The notes beneath the pieces are model-generated. The model did not search any database. It saw only the letters and a list, made by a program, of their open reading frames with translations, and was not told the DNA's origin. Of a DNA stretch of 64,000 bases, positions 28,552 through 38,196 are shown one piece after another. The first letter of the stretch is position 1; the number at the start of each line of letters is the position of its first letter. The position numbers and the translations under genes are program-made. The DNA is from Nitrosomonas cryotolerans ATCC 49181 (GTDB taxonomy: Bacteria; Pseudomonadota; Gammaproteobacteria; Burkholderiales; Nitrosomonadaceae), in the NCBI RefSeq assembly GCF_900143275.1, contig NZ_FSRO01000001.1, positions 868,001 to 932,000 on the forward strand, read 5' to 3'.

Positions 28552-28965
28552 ATGATAATGACTAAAGCAGTATTAACACTGGATGACGCAAAGCGTATTG
28601 CGAGTGGTGCGGAAACGGAGGCGAACCAAAATGATTGGCCTGTTGTCATCGCTATCGTTGATGACGGGGGACATTTGCTTTATTTGCAACGTTTTGATAA
28701 TGCTCAGTTTGGTAGTATTGAAGTTGCAATCGAGAAAGCACGTGCCGCAATTGCCTTTCGTCGTCCTACTAAAATATGGGAAGAAAATATTGCGGCAGGG
28801 AGTCTGCGTTATCTGGGTTTGCCAGGATCACTGCCAATTGAAGGTGGTTTGCCCATCGTAATAGACGGAAAATTTGTCGGTGCAATTGGTGTGAGTGGAG
28901 TCAGGTCACATCAGGATGCACAGATTGCGCAAGCGGGTATAGAAACATGGATATCTGGTAGCTGA
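28552..28965 (+). CDS. HbpS/GlcG family heme-binding-like protein
   Basis: 137-aa protein of the GlcG/HbpS (DUF336) fold, a small PAS-like domain found in heme-degrading or sensor-associated proteins and in many operons with no known role. Family features: LTLDDAKRIASGAETEA, VVIAIVDDGGHLLYLQRFD, and the late GGLPIVIDGKFVGAIGVSG. There is no signal peptide, unlike secreted HbpS. It is about 100 bases after cysE, with AGGGG before the ATG. ATG 28558 is an alternative start. Ligand not predictable. Confidence 0.85.
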   Translation: MIMTKAVLTLDDAKRIASGAETEANQNDWPVVIAIVDDGGHLLYLQRFDNAQFGSIEVAIEKARAAIAFRRPTKIWEENIAAGSLRYLGLPGSLPIEGGLPIVIDGKFVGAIGVSGVRSHQDAQIAQAGIETWISGS

Positions 28966-29550
28966 TTTTCTGGTAATGCTGATCGTTGTTTTACGCCTAC
29001 AAGACACCTTAATAGATAGAATACTCATAGTATAACCGTCATTACGATGATTGTATTATTCCGGATAACAGTTGTTAAAAATTAGACGGCTAATACGGTA
29101 GGATCAACATTTTTTCTGCGCATGCATCATATTTGAGCCCTTATCTGATATCTGATGTTGGAATTCTCCGATAGGGGCCAGATAGGAAATCGAGCGCAAG
29201 TGATTCTGCACGATTAAAGAATATTCAGATAAATAGCTAAAGTTTTCGAAGCAGAATTTGAATCCCGCCAATATTATTTAGGTATTTAATAATGTCATAA
29301 AATCGAGTGTATTTTTATTTTCTGCATGTATTGCAGGTATGCCGGATATAGCTAAAGCAGGGGGCCTGTGTGGTAGACGATGATTATGATCATAAAGCTG
29401 GCTTTGCAGCAAATGGTATCAGCAAAATTGTCTAAGGCAAAGGGGCGATCGACTGATTAAAGGCCTATTATTTTTTTATTGTTTTTATTCTGTCAGGCAG
29501 GCTCCTTTCTGGGATTTTTAATGACTTAATTGTAGAGGAATATAGTAAGT
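28966..29550. other. 585-base intergenic region without a recognisable gene
   Basis: AT-rich, with no frame that has a start, a ribosome binding site and plausible composition. TTGAATCCCGCC near 29268 recalls a tRNA T-arm, but no cloverleaf can be built around it. It presumably carries the rnk promoter. Confidence 0.4.
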
Positions 29551-29958
29551 ATGAAACCAAAAATTATCATATCAGAAATAGATTTTGAGAGACTCGAAGG
29601 GTTATTGAGTTCTTTTTCTGAAAATTCATTTCCTGGAAAAGCCGAATTGGAAGCAGAGCTAGGGCGTGCAGAACTTGTTGATTCAAAAGATGTGCCGCCC
29701 ACTGTTGTTACCATGAATTCTACTGTGAAATTTAAAGTTTCATCCTCGAATGAGGAATTTTGTTTTACCTTGGTCTATCCTAAAGATGTTGATGCGAGTG
29801 GTAAAACAATATCGGTTTTTGCGCCAGTTGGTAGCGCACTCCTGGGTTTATCACAGGGAGCTGAAATTGAGTGGCCTAAACCGGGCGGAGGTACGCTGAA
29901 GGTTAAGATTGAAGAAGTGATTTATCAACCGGAACGATCAGGCGAATATCACCGTTGA
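29551..29958 (+). CDS. rnk: Regulator of nucleoside diphosphate kinase (Rnk), GreA/B C-terminal fold
   Basis: 135-aa RNA-polymerase-binding protein of the Rnk family. It has a short N-terminal helical hairpin (IDFERLEGLLSSF) in place of the long GreA coiled coil, then the FKBP-like C-terminal domain (TLVYPKDVDAS, ISVFAPVGSALLGLSQGAEIEWPKPGG). Rnk can compete with Gre factors at the secondary channel and affects Ndk and alginate levels in pseudomonads. Stand-alone gene. Confidence 0.92.
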   Translation: MKPKIIISEIDFERLEGLLSSFSENSFPGKAELEAELGRAELVDSKDVPPTVVTMNSTVKFKVSSSNEEFCFTLVYPKDVDASGKTISVFAPVGSALLGLSQGAEIEWPKPGGGTLKVKIEEVIYQPERSGEYHR

Positions 29959-30227
29959 AGTATATTTATATCGGTTTGAATGTGTTTAACCGTGATCAGC
30001 CACCGCGCTGATATTTGTAGATATTGAGAATAAACGGATAATTTCAGGCAATCGTATCTGCTGAGATTATCCGGAATAGTAAATGACTTTTTTGTCGCTG
30101 GTGAAATCGACCTAATCGTTGTTTTTCTTCGAATAATCATATAACTCAGCTTATAGCCACGTATGACAAGGAATCAAGCATGAATGTGCTAACTATAACC
30201 ATAGTGATAAATAAGGGAATACATTGA

Positions 30228-33200
30228 TTAATCTATGCGTCCGCTCTGATTCAAAATTGGCGTGTTGTAAAATTCGGATGGGCGAATATTCAGATCCCGT
30301 TGTGGAAAAGGAATTTTAATATTATTCGCTTTAAAGGCGCGCCGGATTCGTCGATGTATATCGTCGATTACGGGGAGTCTGTCGTCCATGTCACGCACAA
30401 ACACGCGTAGTGTAAAGTCCAGTGAGCTTTCGCCAAAACCGATAAAAAATACGGATGGTTCCGGATCTTCCAACACCAATGGTGATTCTTCAATAACCTG
30501 CTTGAAAATACGCAGCGCTAGTTCTTCATCGGAACCATAGGCGATCCTGACAGGTATGACCACTCGAGTGACCGGATCAGTCAAGGTCCAGTTGATGAGC
30601 TTGTCCGTGATAAAAATTTTATTAGGCACTACCAGTTCCCTCTGATCCCAATCGGTGAGGGTTGTTGCACGAATTTGAATACGGCTCACTTTGCCGGTAA
30701 CATCCCCGACTGTTACGGTATCACCCACCCGGATAGGTCGTTCGAATAATAAAATGATTCCGGATACCATATTGGCAAAAATTTCCTGCAAGCCAAAACC
30801 CAGACCTACGCTGATGGCAGCAACGAGCCATTGCACTTCAGACCATCTCCCCCCTAGCTCATTTACGACCGCAATGAAAGTAATCGTAATGACCGCGTAG
30901 CGGGTCAGATGGATAAACGCATAACGACTGCCGGAAGTCATGCTGTATCTGCCAACAAAGAATAAATCGATGAGGCTGGGGAAGTTATTAACAAAAATCA
31001 GCGTCAAGACTAGATAAAGCAGGCAGAAGAATACATTGACCAACGTAATGGGTTGCAGTGTTTCCTGTCCCTCTATTACGGCGATATGCTGCCACAACAC
31101 GACTTGGTCGAAAATTGAGAAGGCGGGCATGATGTCACGTAAAACCAGCCAACAGCCCATAACCAGGATAGCAATGGTCATGGCACCGAGTAATTTCTCG
31201 CTTTGCTCATTAATTTTGGGGATATCCAATAAGAGCTCTTCTTCCGGATTAATCGTGCTGGTACCTGTCTTGGTTTCTGCCTGCTCCTGCAATTTGCGTT
31301 TTTGCCGGGCATTTTGTAACGCCAATTGTCGGTTAGCCAGTACCAACCAACGCAGGCCAATCTCATGTAACAACACAGTAAAAAATATTAACCGGAGTAG
31401 AATTACCAGCTTATGCTGCAACTCTAGTGCGCTCTGGTAATAGCCTGCAATAGCAAAGCCGATGATGATGAGTGGGGCCAATACCAGAATGGCATACCAG
31501 ATATAGCGTAAACGGTATATCCAGCTATTTGGATTTTCCTGATAAAAATCTTTCCCCAATCCTGTGAGAGGGTGAGCGAAACGATGGAATAAATATGCGA
31601 GGGCCAGTAAGGCAATGATTAATGCTGTTCTGCCTAATGTATAACTGTGTTCGGAGTAAGTTCCGTCTGCAAACATGCCGATTAGAAACATAGTAGGGAC
31701 GATAACCAGACGTATCCATTGTAATTGTCCGCGTAATAACTGGATACTGTGCTCTTGCCAGCCAAATAGAGTTTGTACAAATCCACCCGGCCTAAATAAT
31801 CGGTAGAAAAATTGGATAATCAAAAATGGAATGGCTGCCATTAGCATACCATCTGCTACCGCGTGGCTGAAATCTGCTGCTTGTGTATTGAGGAGTAATA
31901 GCCATCCTGGCCAGACCAGCAGCATAAATAGCGGTAATACTAATAAGAAAATATAACCCAAACCATAAAAGGTAAATTCGAAGCGATCCGCATAGGGTTT
32001 ATTCGCTTTTTCCAATAATTTTTTTAAATGGGTGTTGATTGTTTGTTTGAACCATAGTTGTGAAGAAATGAGAATAAAACCCAGGAATGCGAGTAGCGGG
32101 CTGACAGAGATACTATCTTTGATATCGGTTACCAGTTGATGCCAGTGTGATGGATTGCTGAGCCATAGGATAGACTCGATGATTTCCAGTACATAGTGTT
32201 TATCAATGACGGGTGCGCTGGGTACCCATAATAAGCGTTCATTAAGATAGTGATTGAATTTTTCTCCCAATTCAACGAGTTGCTGCAGGGAATAGTTGAC
32301 ATCGTCGAGAGCTCTGGAATAGGTTGAATAGACTGAAACGAGCTTTAGAACCAGCTCTCTTTCATTGTTGAGTAATGTGCGTAATTCATCACTCACTTTT
32401 AATTTCTCGGCTGCATCAAGATGATTTGAAACATACGACGCCATTCTGGCCGGAATAGCCTGATCGATATCGACTAAAACCCTTTTTTCTTCATCCAGTT
32501 GGAACTGTTCCAGACTGGCTAAGGCAATTTCTTCCTGAATATTGTCGAATAAATGTTGACTGTTTTTAGTCAAAGGTAGATTACGGCGCTGTTCGCGTAA
32601 CAGATTACCCAGGGACGGGCTGAGCCCGGCTAAATTAATTTTTTGCTCGGCACTTTGAAAATCTTTTTCCAATTGTTTATAACGGGCATCAATTCTATTT
32701 TTCTGATCAAGATACTGCTCTAGTTTCTTATTAATTTCCTGTAATAACTGGTTATAACGAATATTTTTTCGGGCAGTTTTCTGTATGACGGGATGTTTTC
32801 CAGCTGTTTCTCTTTGTGCTTGGATTAGAATCGCCTGTTCTTTTTCAATTTCTCGTTGCCGTTGTTCAATCAGAAAATCATCGATTTGTTTGACCAAATT
32901 GGATAGCTGTTTACTTTGTAAATTTAGCAGCTGTAATTCAAGCTTTTTGGCGTCCAGACTGAGTGGATAAGCAATATTTTCCAGCTCGAGCTTGTTTAAG
33001 GTCACAGTCAATTTGTTGGCGCGGCTATCCAATTGTGCTTGGCGTGCATTAATTTCCTGCTTACTGAGCACCAGCTTGCTCAGCGCGACCTGCTCCTGCT
33101 GAATATTGGCTTGCGTCGTTTTAGCTTCGGCGATCTGTTCTCTGATTTGCTGGGGCCGTTTGAGTTGCTCGTCGATCTGAACTTCCAGCCGGTTAATAGA

Positions 33201-33665
33201 AGACTTGAGCTCATTTAAATTGGATTTTTCAATAACCAGGCGTTGTTCCAGGTTGCCACTGGGATCTAGGGAGAAATTTTCTTCTAGCTCAGTTTTAAAT
33301 TGCTTTTCTGTTTCGTGGATTCGTTTTTCCAGTTGCTTGGTTTCAATTGGTAGATTCTTTAACTGACTCTGTATGATCTGAATCTGTTGTTCCAGGATTA
33401 ATTGCTCTTCGAGATTGGTTTCAGTAGCATGGTAGGCATTCAGGATTCGCTGTTTTAGTGTTTCTTCAAGGTTGGCCTTTTTACTAATAACCTCAATTTT
33501 ATCGCGAATGATTGTCAGGGATGCCTCTGTTTGTTCCGCATGTTCCGTTTGTGCTGTTTGATTAGTTGGCTTGACAGCCGGTTTGGCAACTTGAGCAAAC
33601 AATGAGCAGGTTGGCAAAAAAAGAAATAACAGAAAACCGACTACCCAACGTGCTACAACATTCAT
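30228..33665 (-). CDS. mscK: Large mechanosensitive channel, MscK/MscM type
   Basis: MscS-superfamily channel of 1145 aa that releases solutes on osmotic downshock. A signal peptide (MNVVARWVVGFLLF ... SLFAQ) is followed by a long periplasmic coiled-coil region (about residues 40-480), about eleven helices and the C-terminal MscS core with GFGLQEIFANMVSGIILLFERPIRVGD and VPNKIFI. An open frame extends 90 codons further to 33935, but that part is antisense to corA and lacks coding character; ATG 33665 at the signal peptide is chosen. Size and layout match E. coli MscK and MscM equally. Confidence 0.92.
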   Translation of the reverse strand: MNVVARWVVGFLLFLFLPTCSLFAQVAKPAVKPTNQTAQTEHAEQTEASLTIIRDKIEVISKKANLEETLKQRILNAYHATETNLEEQLILEQQIQIIQSQLKNLPIETKQLEKRIHETEKQFKTELEENFSLDPSGNLEQRLVIEKSNLNELKSSINRLEVQIDEQLKRPQQIREQIAEAKTTQANIQQEQVALSKLVLSKQEINARQAQLDSRANKLTVTLNKLELENIAYPLSLDAKKLELQLLNLQSKQLSNLVKQIDDFLIEQRQREIEKEQAILIQAQRETAGKHPVIQKTARKNIRYNQLLQEINKKLEQYLDQKNRIDARYKQLEKDFQSAEQKINLAGLSPSLGNLLREQRRNLPLTKNSQHLFDNIQEEIALASLEQFQLDEEKRVLVDIDQAIPARMASYVSNHLDAAEKLKVSDELRTLLNNERELVLKLVSVYSTYSRALDDVNYSLQQLVELGEKFNHYLNERLLWVPSAPVIDKHYVLEIIESILWLSNPSHWHQLVTDIKDSISVSPLLAFLGFILISSQLWFKQTINTHLKKLLEKANKPYADRFEFTFYGLGYIFLLVLPLFMLLVWPGWLLLLNTQAADFSHAVADGMLMAAIPFLIIQFFYRLFRPGGFVQTLFGWQEHSIQLLRGQLQWIRLVIVPTMFLIGMFADGTYSEHSYTLGRTALIIALLALAYLFHRFAHPLTGLGKDFYQENPNSWIYRLRYIWYAILVLAPLIIIGFAIAGYYQSALELQHKLVILLRLIFFTVLLHEIGLRWLVLANRQLALQNARQKRKLQEQAETKTGTSTINPEEELLLDIPKINEQSEKLLGAMTIAILVMGCWLVLRDIMPAFSIFDQVVLWQHIAVIEGQETLQPITLVNVFFCLLYLVLTLIFVNNFPSLIDLFFVGRYSMTSGSRYAFIHLTRYAVITITFIAVVNELGGRWSEVQWLVAAISVGLGFGLQEIFANMVSGIILLFERPIRVGDTVTVGDVTGKVSRIQIRATTLTDWDQRELVVPNKIFITDKLINWTLTDPVTRVVIPVRIAYGSDEELALRIFKQVIEESPLVLEDPEPSVFFIGFGESSLDFTLRVFVRDMDDRLPVIDDIHRRIRRAFKANNIKIPFPQRDLNIRPSEFYNTPILNQSGRID

Positions 33666-33786
33666 ATCAAATAATTCATGTAGTTTAGAATGGAGCAGAA
33701 TAACTGATATTGCTAAATTAATCTGCCAGTAGGTCAATACAATATTTAAGATAACTGATCTATCTGTTATCGATAGGAATTCTATT

Positions 33787-34899
33787 ATGAGTGTTACCTT
33801 TTCGAAAGGACATGATTTGCAGCAGCGAGCAGATAAAATAACGCGGAGCCGTTCGGCTGATAAATCAGGATTACCACCAGGTTCACTAATACATATCGGC
33901 GAAAAACACGCTGCCGAACGCAGTATCTCGGTCATTCAGTATAGTACAGATAAGCTGATAAGACACGATATCCGCGCCATAGGAGAACTCCGGCAGCTAC
34001 AAAATAAAGCACTCATTACCTGGGTTAATGTTGACGGGTTAAATGACACGAGTGTCATCGAAGAGATCGGTCAGGAATTAAATATTCATCCCTTGGTACT
34101 GGAAGATATTCTCAGTACTCATCAGCGTCCGAAATTAGAAGAATACGAAGATTACCTCTATCTGGTGGCCAAGGGGATCAGCCTGGATCGTCAGCAACAC
34201 TTTCATTTGCAGTACGAGCAAATTAGTATTTTGCTGCTGGCGAATTATGTAGTGACCTTTAAGGAAAAGGCGGATGATACCTTTAAACCCATTTACGCTC
34301 ATCTGCAAAATGGAAAAGCCCGTTTACGACAATTTGGCAGTGATTATCTGGCTTACGTCATACTCGACACGATTGTTGATGAATATTTCGTGGTGGAAGA
34401 TAGCCTGGATGAAATAATCGATTCACTAGAAGATGATTTGTTACTCGATGCGAATACGAGAATATTGCGGGATATTCAGCAGCTTCGTCGTGAGCTGATT
34501 ACCATGAAACGCAGTATTTCTCCGCTGCGTGACCTGCTGGCAATAATCCAGCGTACAGATACCGTATTGTTGCAAGAAAAAACCTTGCGTTATTACGGCG
34601 ATGTTTATGATCATGTGTTACGAGTCACGGATTCTCTGGATTCCTATCGGGAAAGAATTGCGGCCCTGCAGGATATTTATCTCTCCAGCATCAGTAATAA
34701 AATGAATGAAACCATGAAAATTCTGACTATATTTGCATCGATTTTTATTCCGCTGACTTTTATTACGGGTATTTATGGCATGAATTTTGAATATATGCCG
34801 GAATTAAAGTGGCGTTGGAGCTATCCGCTTTTATGGGTGTTGTTTATCTGTATCAGTATTGCTTTATTGATTGTTTTTAAAAGAAAAAAATGGCTTTAA
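33787..34899 (+). CDS. corA: CorA magnesium/cobalt transporter
   Basis: Pentameric Mg2+ channel of the inner membrane, 370 aa. A long cytoplasmic alpha/beta funnel is followed by two C-terminal helices; the selectivity motif YGMN lies at 330-333, with the typical FEYMPEL loop and a basic C-terminal RKKWL. The motif TLFIPLTFITG-like segment before GMN is present as IFIPLTFITGIYGMN. Divergent from mscK and convergent with the small mscS, so the three form an ion/osmotic group without being one operon. Confidence 0.96.
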   Translation: MSVTFSKGHDLQQRADKITRSRSADKSGLPPGSLIHIGEKHAAERSISVIQYSTDKLIRHDIRAIGELRQLQNKALITWVNVDGLNDTSVIEEIGQELNIHPLVLEDILSTHQRPKLEEYEDYLYLVAKGISLDRQQHFHLQYEQISILLLANYVVTFKEKADDTFKPIYAHLQNGKARLRQFGSDYLAYVILDTIVDEYFVVEDSLDEIIDSLEDDLLLDANTRILRDIQQLRRELITMKRSISPLRDLLAIIQRTDTVLLQEKTLRYYGDVYDHVLRVTDSLDSYRERIAALQDIYLSSISNKMNETMKILTIFASIFIPLTFITGIYGMNFEYMPELKWRWSYPLLWVLFICISIALLIVFKRKKWL

Positions 34900-34942
34900 A
34901 GATAAGGCATCCGCAGGGTAAAACAGGCATCCTGGTTGCTGA

Positions 34943-35881
34943 TCAATATCGTCGGTAGATCTGTTCCAGTACCCCAAGGGTGATATGCTGTTCTAATGGT
35001 GTCGCCTTCTCAGAAGGGCAAAAAACGATGACTGTGATGACGCGTTTGGCCAGTTCATTGGTGCTGATAATGACGCGTGGCTCCGCACTGGGGATATCCA
35101 CGCCGGTTCGTTTTTCTATAAAAGCATTATAACGTTTGGCGACTTCATAGAATTCGGCGGAAAATGCATTGATTTCCTCAACAATCCAGTCATGTAGATC
35201 CAAGACATGTATGCCCGGTTCAATAACAATATCAAAACGATGAAATACATACCGTTTAGAGAAATTTAAATTCTTGACTGATTCTGATAAAAACAGGCTA
35301 TTGGGAATCAAAATCGTTTTGCCTGTAAATTCATAATGATTTGGCGTCTTATCCAATTCCTGTAGTATTGTAGAAAATATATTGTAATCAATAACCTCCC
35401 CTCTATGTGGGCCGACTTCGACCCAGTCTCCGATAGAAAAGGCGCCCGAACCCGCACGCATCAATGCGCCGCTAAAGCACAGTATGAGTTCTTTTGTTGC
35501 GATAACCAATGCGACAGCAACCGCTGCAATTGAGAGTGCGAAATTGCTTAATTCGGGCCACCAGATACTGAATAATCCGACGAGGATGATTAACCAGGTG
35601 AAATTTTTAGCGCGCGCAACCCACTGCCGTTGTCTCTCAGTCAAAATTGCACTATTACGTTTGATGAGATAAATGAGGACGAATCGAATAAATAATAACA
35701 GTATGATTAATATACAGCTTTGTGATAATTGACTGTCCATAAAAATGAGCAATGATGGGGGGAGCGTTAAACTCATGGGTAAAGAATACATGGCTTGCTT
35801 ATTTTGGATGGCAACGAAATTGGGATCAAGTATATAAAGATTCAGATGGCCCGCTTGCGGTTCTAAATGGTGCCCTATCAC
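34943..35881 (-). CDS. Small MscS-type mechanosensitive channel
   Basis: 312-aa MscS-superfamily protein with about four helices and a cytoplasmic beta domain (SIGDWVEVGPHRGEVIDYNIF, TILIPNSLFL). The pore helix has SGALMRAGSGAF, with less regular Gly/Ala packing than E. coli MscS, so gating may differ. The frame opens at 35881, but the first ~45 residues look non-membrane and variable; ATG 35743 (MDSQLSQS) just before the first helix is a plausible start. Convergent with corA. Confidence 0.87.
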   Translation of the reverse strand: MIGHHLEPQAGHLNLYILDPNFVAIQNKQAMYSLPMSLTLPPSLLIFMDSQLSQSCILIILLLFIRFVLIYLIKRNSAILTERQRQWVARAKNFTWLIILVGLFSIWWPELSNFALSIAAVAVALVIATKELILCFSGALMRAGSGAFSIGDWVEVGPHRGEVIDYNIFSTILQELDKTPNHYEFTGKTILIPNSLFLSESVKNLNFSKRYVFHRFDIVIEPGIHVLDLHDWIVEEINAFSAEFYEVAKRYNAFIEKRTGVDIPSAEPRVIISTNELAKRVITVIVFCPSEKATPLEQHITLGVLEQIYRRY

Positions 35882-36264
35882 GAAAAATCAGAAAGTTTAC
35901 GTAATCCCATTGAAATTAACCGGTTTCATGCGATGGCTGGCAAAGACGCTGCTGCAGAAAAGTCTGATACGGACGATGAAATACCGTATTGGGTTGTAAT
36001 CGTTCCGATCGCTATTTATATTGACTGTATTGACCACAATGCCATGAATAGGGGCACTCACACGGGAACTATCTGCTTATTCTGAATCTTGCACGTAGGT
36101 GCTATATTTTACAGGGAATAGATGGATATGGCGATGATTACGGGCGCAGGCTGGAAATTCATCTTTGTGCGAAAATAAAGCTTATGGTGGTCAACTAAAA
36201 AAGTAATATTAGCACATGATGCTGCTGCGTTTTTGTTTTATCAGCAGGTGTTGAAAGCGAGTGA
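35882..36264. other. 383-base region between mscS and the IS3 remnant
   Basis: Nothing convincing. A 72-codon plus-strand frame (35867-36085) begins inside the mscS gene and shows no family likeness. The region marks the left edge of the accessory block and may contain further transposon debris too decayed to read. Confidence 0.35.
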
Positions 36265-36420
36265 AGTGGTACCGCTTCCTCTCCACGTATCGCTGCCAAG
36301 GCTATTTTGACTTTGAATTCTGTTGAATATTGCATGCGTTTCTTGCTCATGATTATGTCTCTCTCTATTTATTTCATATCAGAGCTTAACAACTTGTCCA
36401 GTTTTGCGGTGTTACTTCAC
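36265..36420 (-). mobile_element. IS3-family remnant: terminal end plus start of OrfA
   Basis: On the minus strand, from about 36419, the sequence begins TGAAGTAACACCGC, AAAACTGGACAAGTT, then a purine-rich ribosome binding site (GAGAGAGACA) and ATG 36350. The frame reads MSKKRMQYSTEFKVK, IALAAIRGEE: the first turn of an IS3-family OrfA helix-turn-helix. Likeness is lost after about 27 codons. The outer end abuts cas3 coding sequence at 36419/36420, so the element inserted into cas3 and a later deletion removed the rest of the IS and the 5' part of cas3. Confidence 0.8.
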
Positions 36421-36673
36421 ATTAAGGATTGTGGATTATCTGGCACCCGACGTTGTTAGTAAAAGCCAGATTGAATGGCTGGCTGATTATTTCTACCTGA
36501 GAAAGCCTGGGTATGATGAAAGTAGTTTGTTGCGGGTGGTATTAGTTGACGAAAGTGGCGTAATTAAATTACTCAATCATAACGCGGTTAACGGCCACTA
36601 TGATATCAACTATGATCCGCAGATGGGTTACCACAAGCTGATAAGAAATGAGGAGCGAAAGAGATGGCCGTAG
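36420..36673 (+). pseudogene. cas3: cas3 3' remnant (type I-E)
   Basis: An open frame from the IS junction to TAG 36671-36673 reads RIVDYLAPDVV, SKSQIEWLADYFYLRKPGYD, ESSLLRVVLVDESG and YDPQMGYHKL. This looks like the extreme C-terminal domain of a type I-E Cas3. Its stop overlaps the ATG of cas8e by 10 bases, the coupling expected in an intact cas3-cas8e operon. The HD nuclease and helicase domains (roughly 800 codons) are absent. The TTG at 36404 that opens the frame lies in IS sequence and is not a gene start. Confidence 0.75.
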
Positions 36674-38196
36674 AAAACCGTTTTAACTTGATTGATGAAC
36701 CTTGGATTCCTATTGTGGATGCGGGGAGAGTGAGCCTAAAACAATTATTTAGCCATTCAAAATATCGCGCATTGGGGGGTAACTCAGTGCAGAAAATTGC
36801 GCTGACTAAATTTCTATTAGCTGTTGCCCAGGCAGCGCATACACCAGAGGATGATAATGACTGGACCCAAATCCAGTCGGCAGGTTTGGCTGACAGCTGT
36901 CTGCAATATCTCGATCGCTGGCATGATCGGTTTTACTTATACGGCACAAAACCATTCTTGCAGATGCCGGTTTTGGATCATTTGATCAGAGACGAGAAAC
37001 CTAAATCGTTTGGAGCTGGTTTTTATCCAGATGTGTTATCGGATAACAATACGGTTTTGACCCAATATCAGATCGAAAGAAAGCTGAGTGATGCCGAAAA
37101 AGCAATTTTTATTATCACGATGATGAATTTTGCATTTGGGGGCAAACGTGTGCATAAAAATATTCCCCCGCTTACGCCAAATTATCAGGGTAAAAGCATT
37201 TCCGCTAAATCTGCGCCTAGTCTGGGAAATTATGTCGGTTATCTGCATTCGTATCTCATCGGCGACTCGGTACAAGAGACAATCTGGCTGAATTTAATGA
37301 CGCTAGAGAAAATTAAAGAGACCGGAATTTGGGAAAATGAATTAGGTCAACCGCCGTGGGAAGAAATGCCTTCTGGAGAAGATTGTGAGGTTGCTCGGCG
37401 GTTAAAAAAATCCTACATGGGATGTTTGCTTGCAATGTCCAGATTTGTATTCTTAAAAGAGGGGGGTATTTTTTATCTTGAAGGCATTCAATATCCCAGC
37501 CATAAAGAAGGATGGATTGAACCCAGTATTAGTTTGAGTCAAAAAGATGATGCTACTCGGAAGGTTCTTTGGCTAGATGTGGAGAAAAAACCTTGGCGTG
37601 AATTGACTGCTTTACTTTCATTTTTAGCCGTTAGAAATGAGGCAGACTTTGATTGCCAACAAATTAGATTAGGTTTTGAAAGAATAAAGCGGTGGGAAAA
37701 ACCGGTAGGGATCTGGTCAGGCGGCTTAAAGGTCAGGGGATCAAGTGGAGATCAATCCGTAAAACAGAATGATGATTTCATTGAGTCTTACGTTGTTTTA
37801 CCCGCTCCTGATTTGATCACGGGCAAAGAGAGTGCCTGGTTTGGAAATCTTTCAGTGGAAATGAGTCAGTTAGATTTTCTTTCTAAAACTGTTTATGGCA
37901 CAACCTGTAATTATTTTAAAAGCCAGGGCCAGGAGAATAAAGCGAAGGTCAGGGAGCAGGCGCAGCTGGCGAGTAATCTTTTCTGGCAGCTATGCGAACA
38001 ATTTTTTCAGGATCTGCTGGAAGCATGCGATAACGCAAATAAAACGCGGCGTATGCGTCGGATTTTTAAGCAATCCGCCTATAAAGCATACGATAATTAT
38101 TGTGCAAAAGATACGGCCCGTCAGCTGGATGCCTGGGTAAAAAATCGTCCCAATTTAAGTCATTATTATGAAAATCTTACCAGGAAGCCATCATGA
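36664..38196 (+). CDS. cas8e: Type I-E Cascade large subunit Cas8e (Cse1/CasA)
   Basis: Large subunit of Cascade that recognises the PAM and recruits Cas3. 510 aa, normal for the family, with the N-terminal signature FNLIDEPWIPIVDAGRVSLKQLF and a C-terminal four-helix bundle (QLASNLFWQLCEQFF). GAGGAG precedes the ATG by about 8 bases. The frame is uninterrupted although its nuclease partner Cas3 is truncated upstream. It overlaps cse2 by 4 bases (ATGA). Confidence 0.95.
   Translation: MAVENRFNLIDEPWIPIVDAGRVSLKQLFSHSKYRALGGNSVQKIALTKFLLAVAQAAHTPEDDNDWTQIQSAGLADSCLQYLDRWHDRFYLYGTKPFLQMPVLDHLIRDEKPKSFGAGFYPDVLSDNNTVLTQYQIERKLSDAEKAIFIITMMNFAFGGKRVHKNIPPLTPNYQGKSISAKSAPSLGNYVGYLHSYLIGDSVQETIWLNLMTLEKIKETGIWENELGQPPWEEMPSGEDCEVARRLKKSYMGCLLAMSRFVFLKEGGIFYLEGIQYPSHKEGWIEPSISLSQKDDATRKVLWLDVEKKPWRELTALLSFLAVRNEADFDCQQIRLGFERIKRWEKPVGIWSGGLKVRGSSGDQSVKQNDDFIESYVVLPAPDLITGKESAWFGNLSVEMSQLDFLSKTVYGTTCNYFKSQGQENKAKVREQAQLASNLFWQLCEQFFQDLLEACDNANKTRRMRRIFKQSAYKAYDNYCAKDTARQLDAWVKNRPNLSHYYENLTRKPS

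Noticed and set aside
29190..29280. Possible tRNA suggested by TTGAATCCCGCC
   Set aside because: No acceptor, D or anticodon stem could be paired around it.
33666..33935. N-terminal extension of the mscK frame
   Set aside because: It is antisense to the corA start, precedes a clear signal peptide, and has no coding character.
35867..36085. 72-codon plus-strand frame beside mscS
   Set aside because: Starts within mscS, no Shine-Dalgarno, no recognisable domain.
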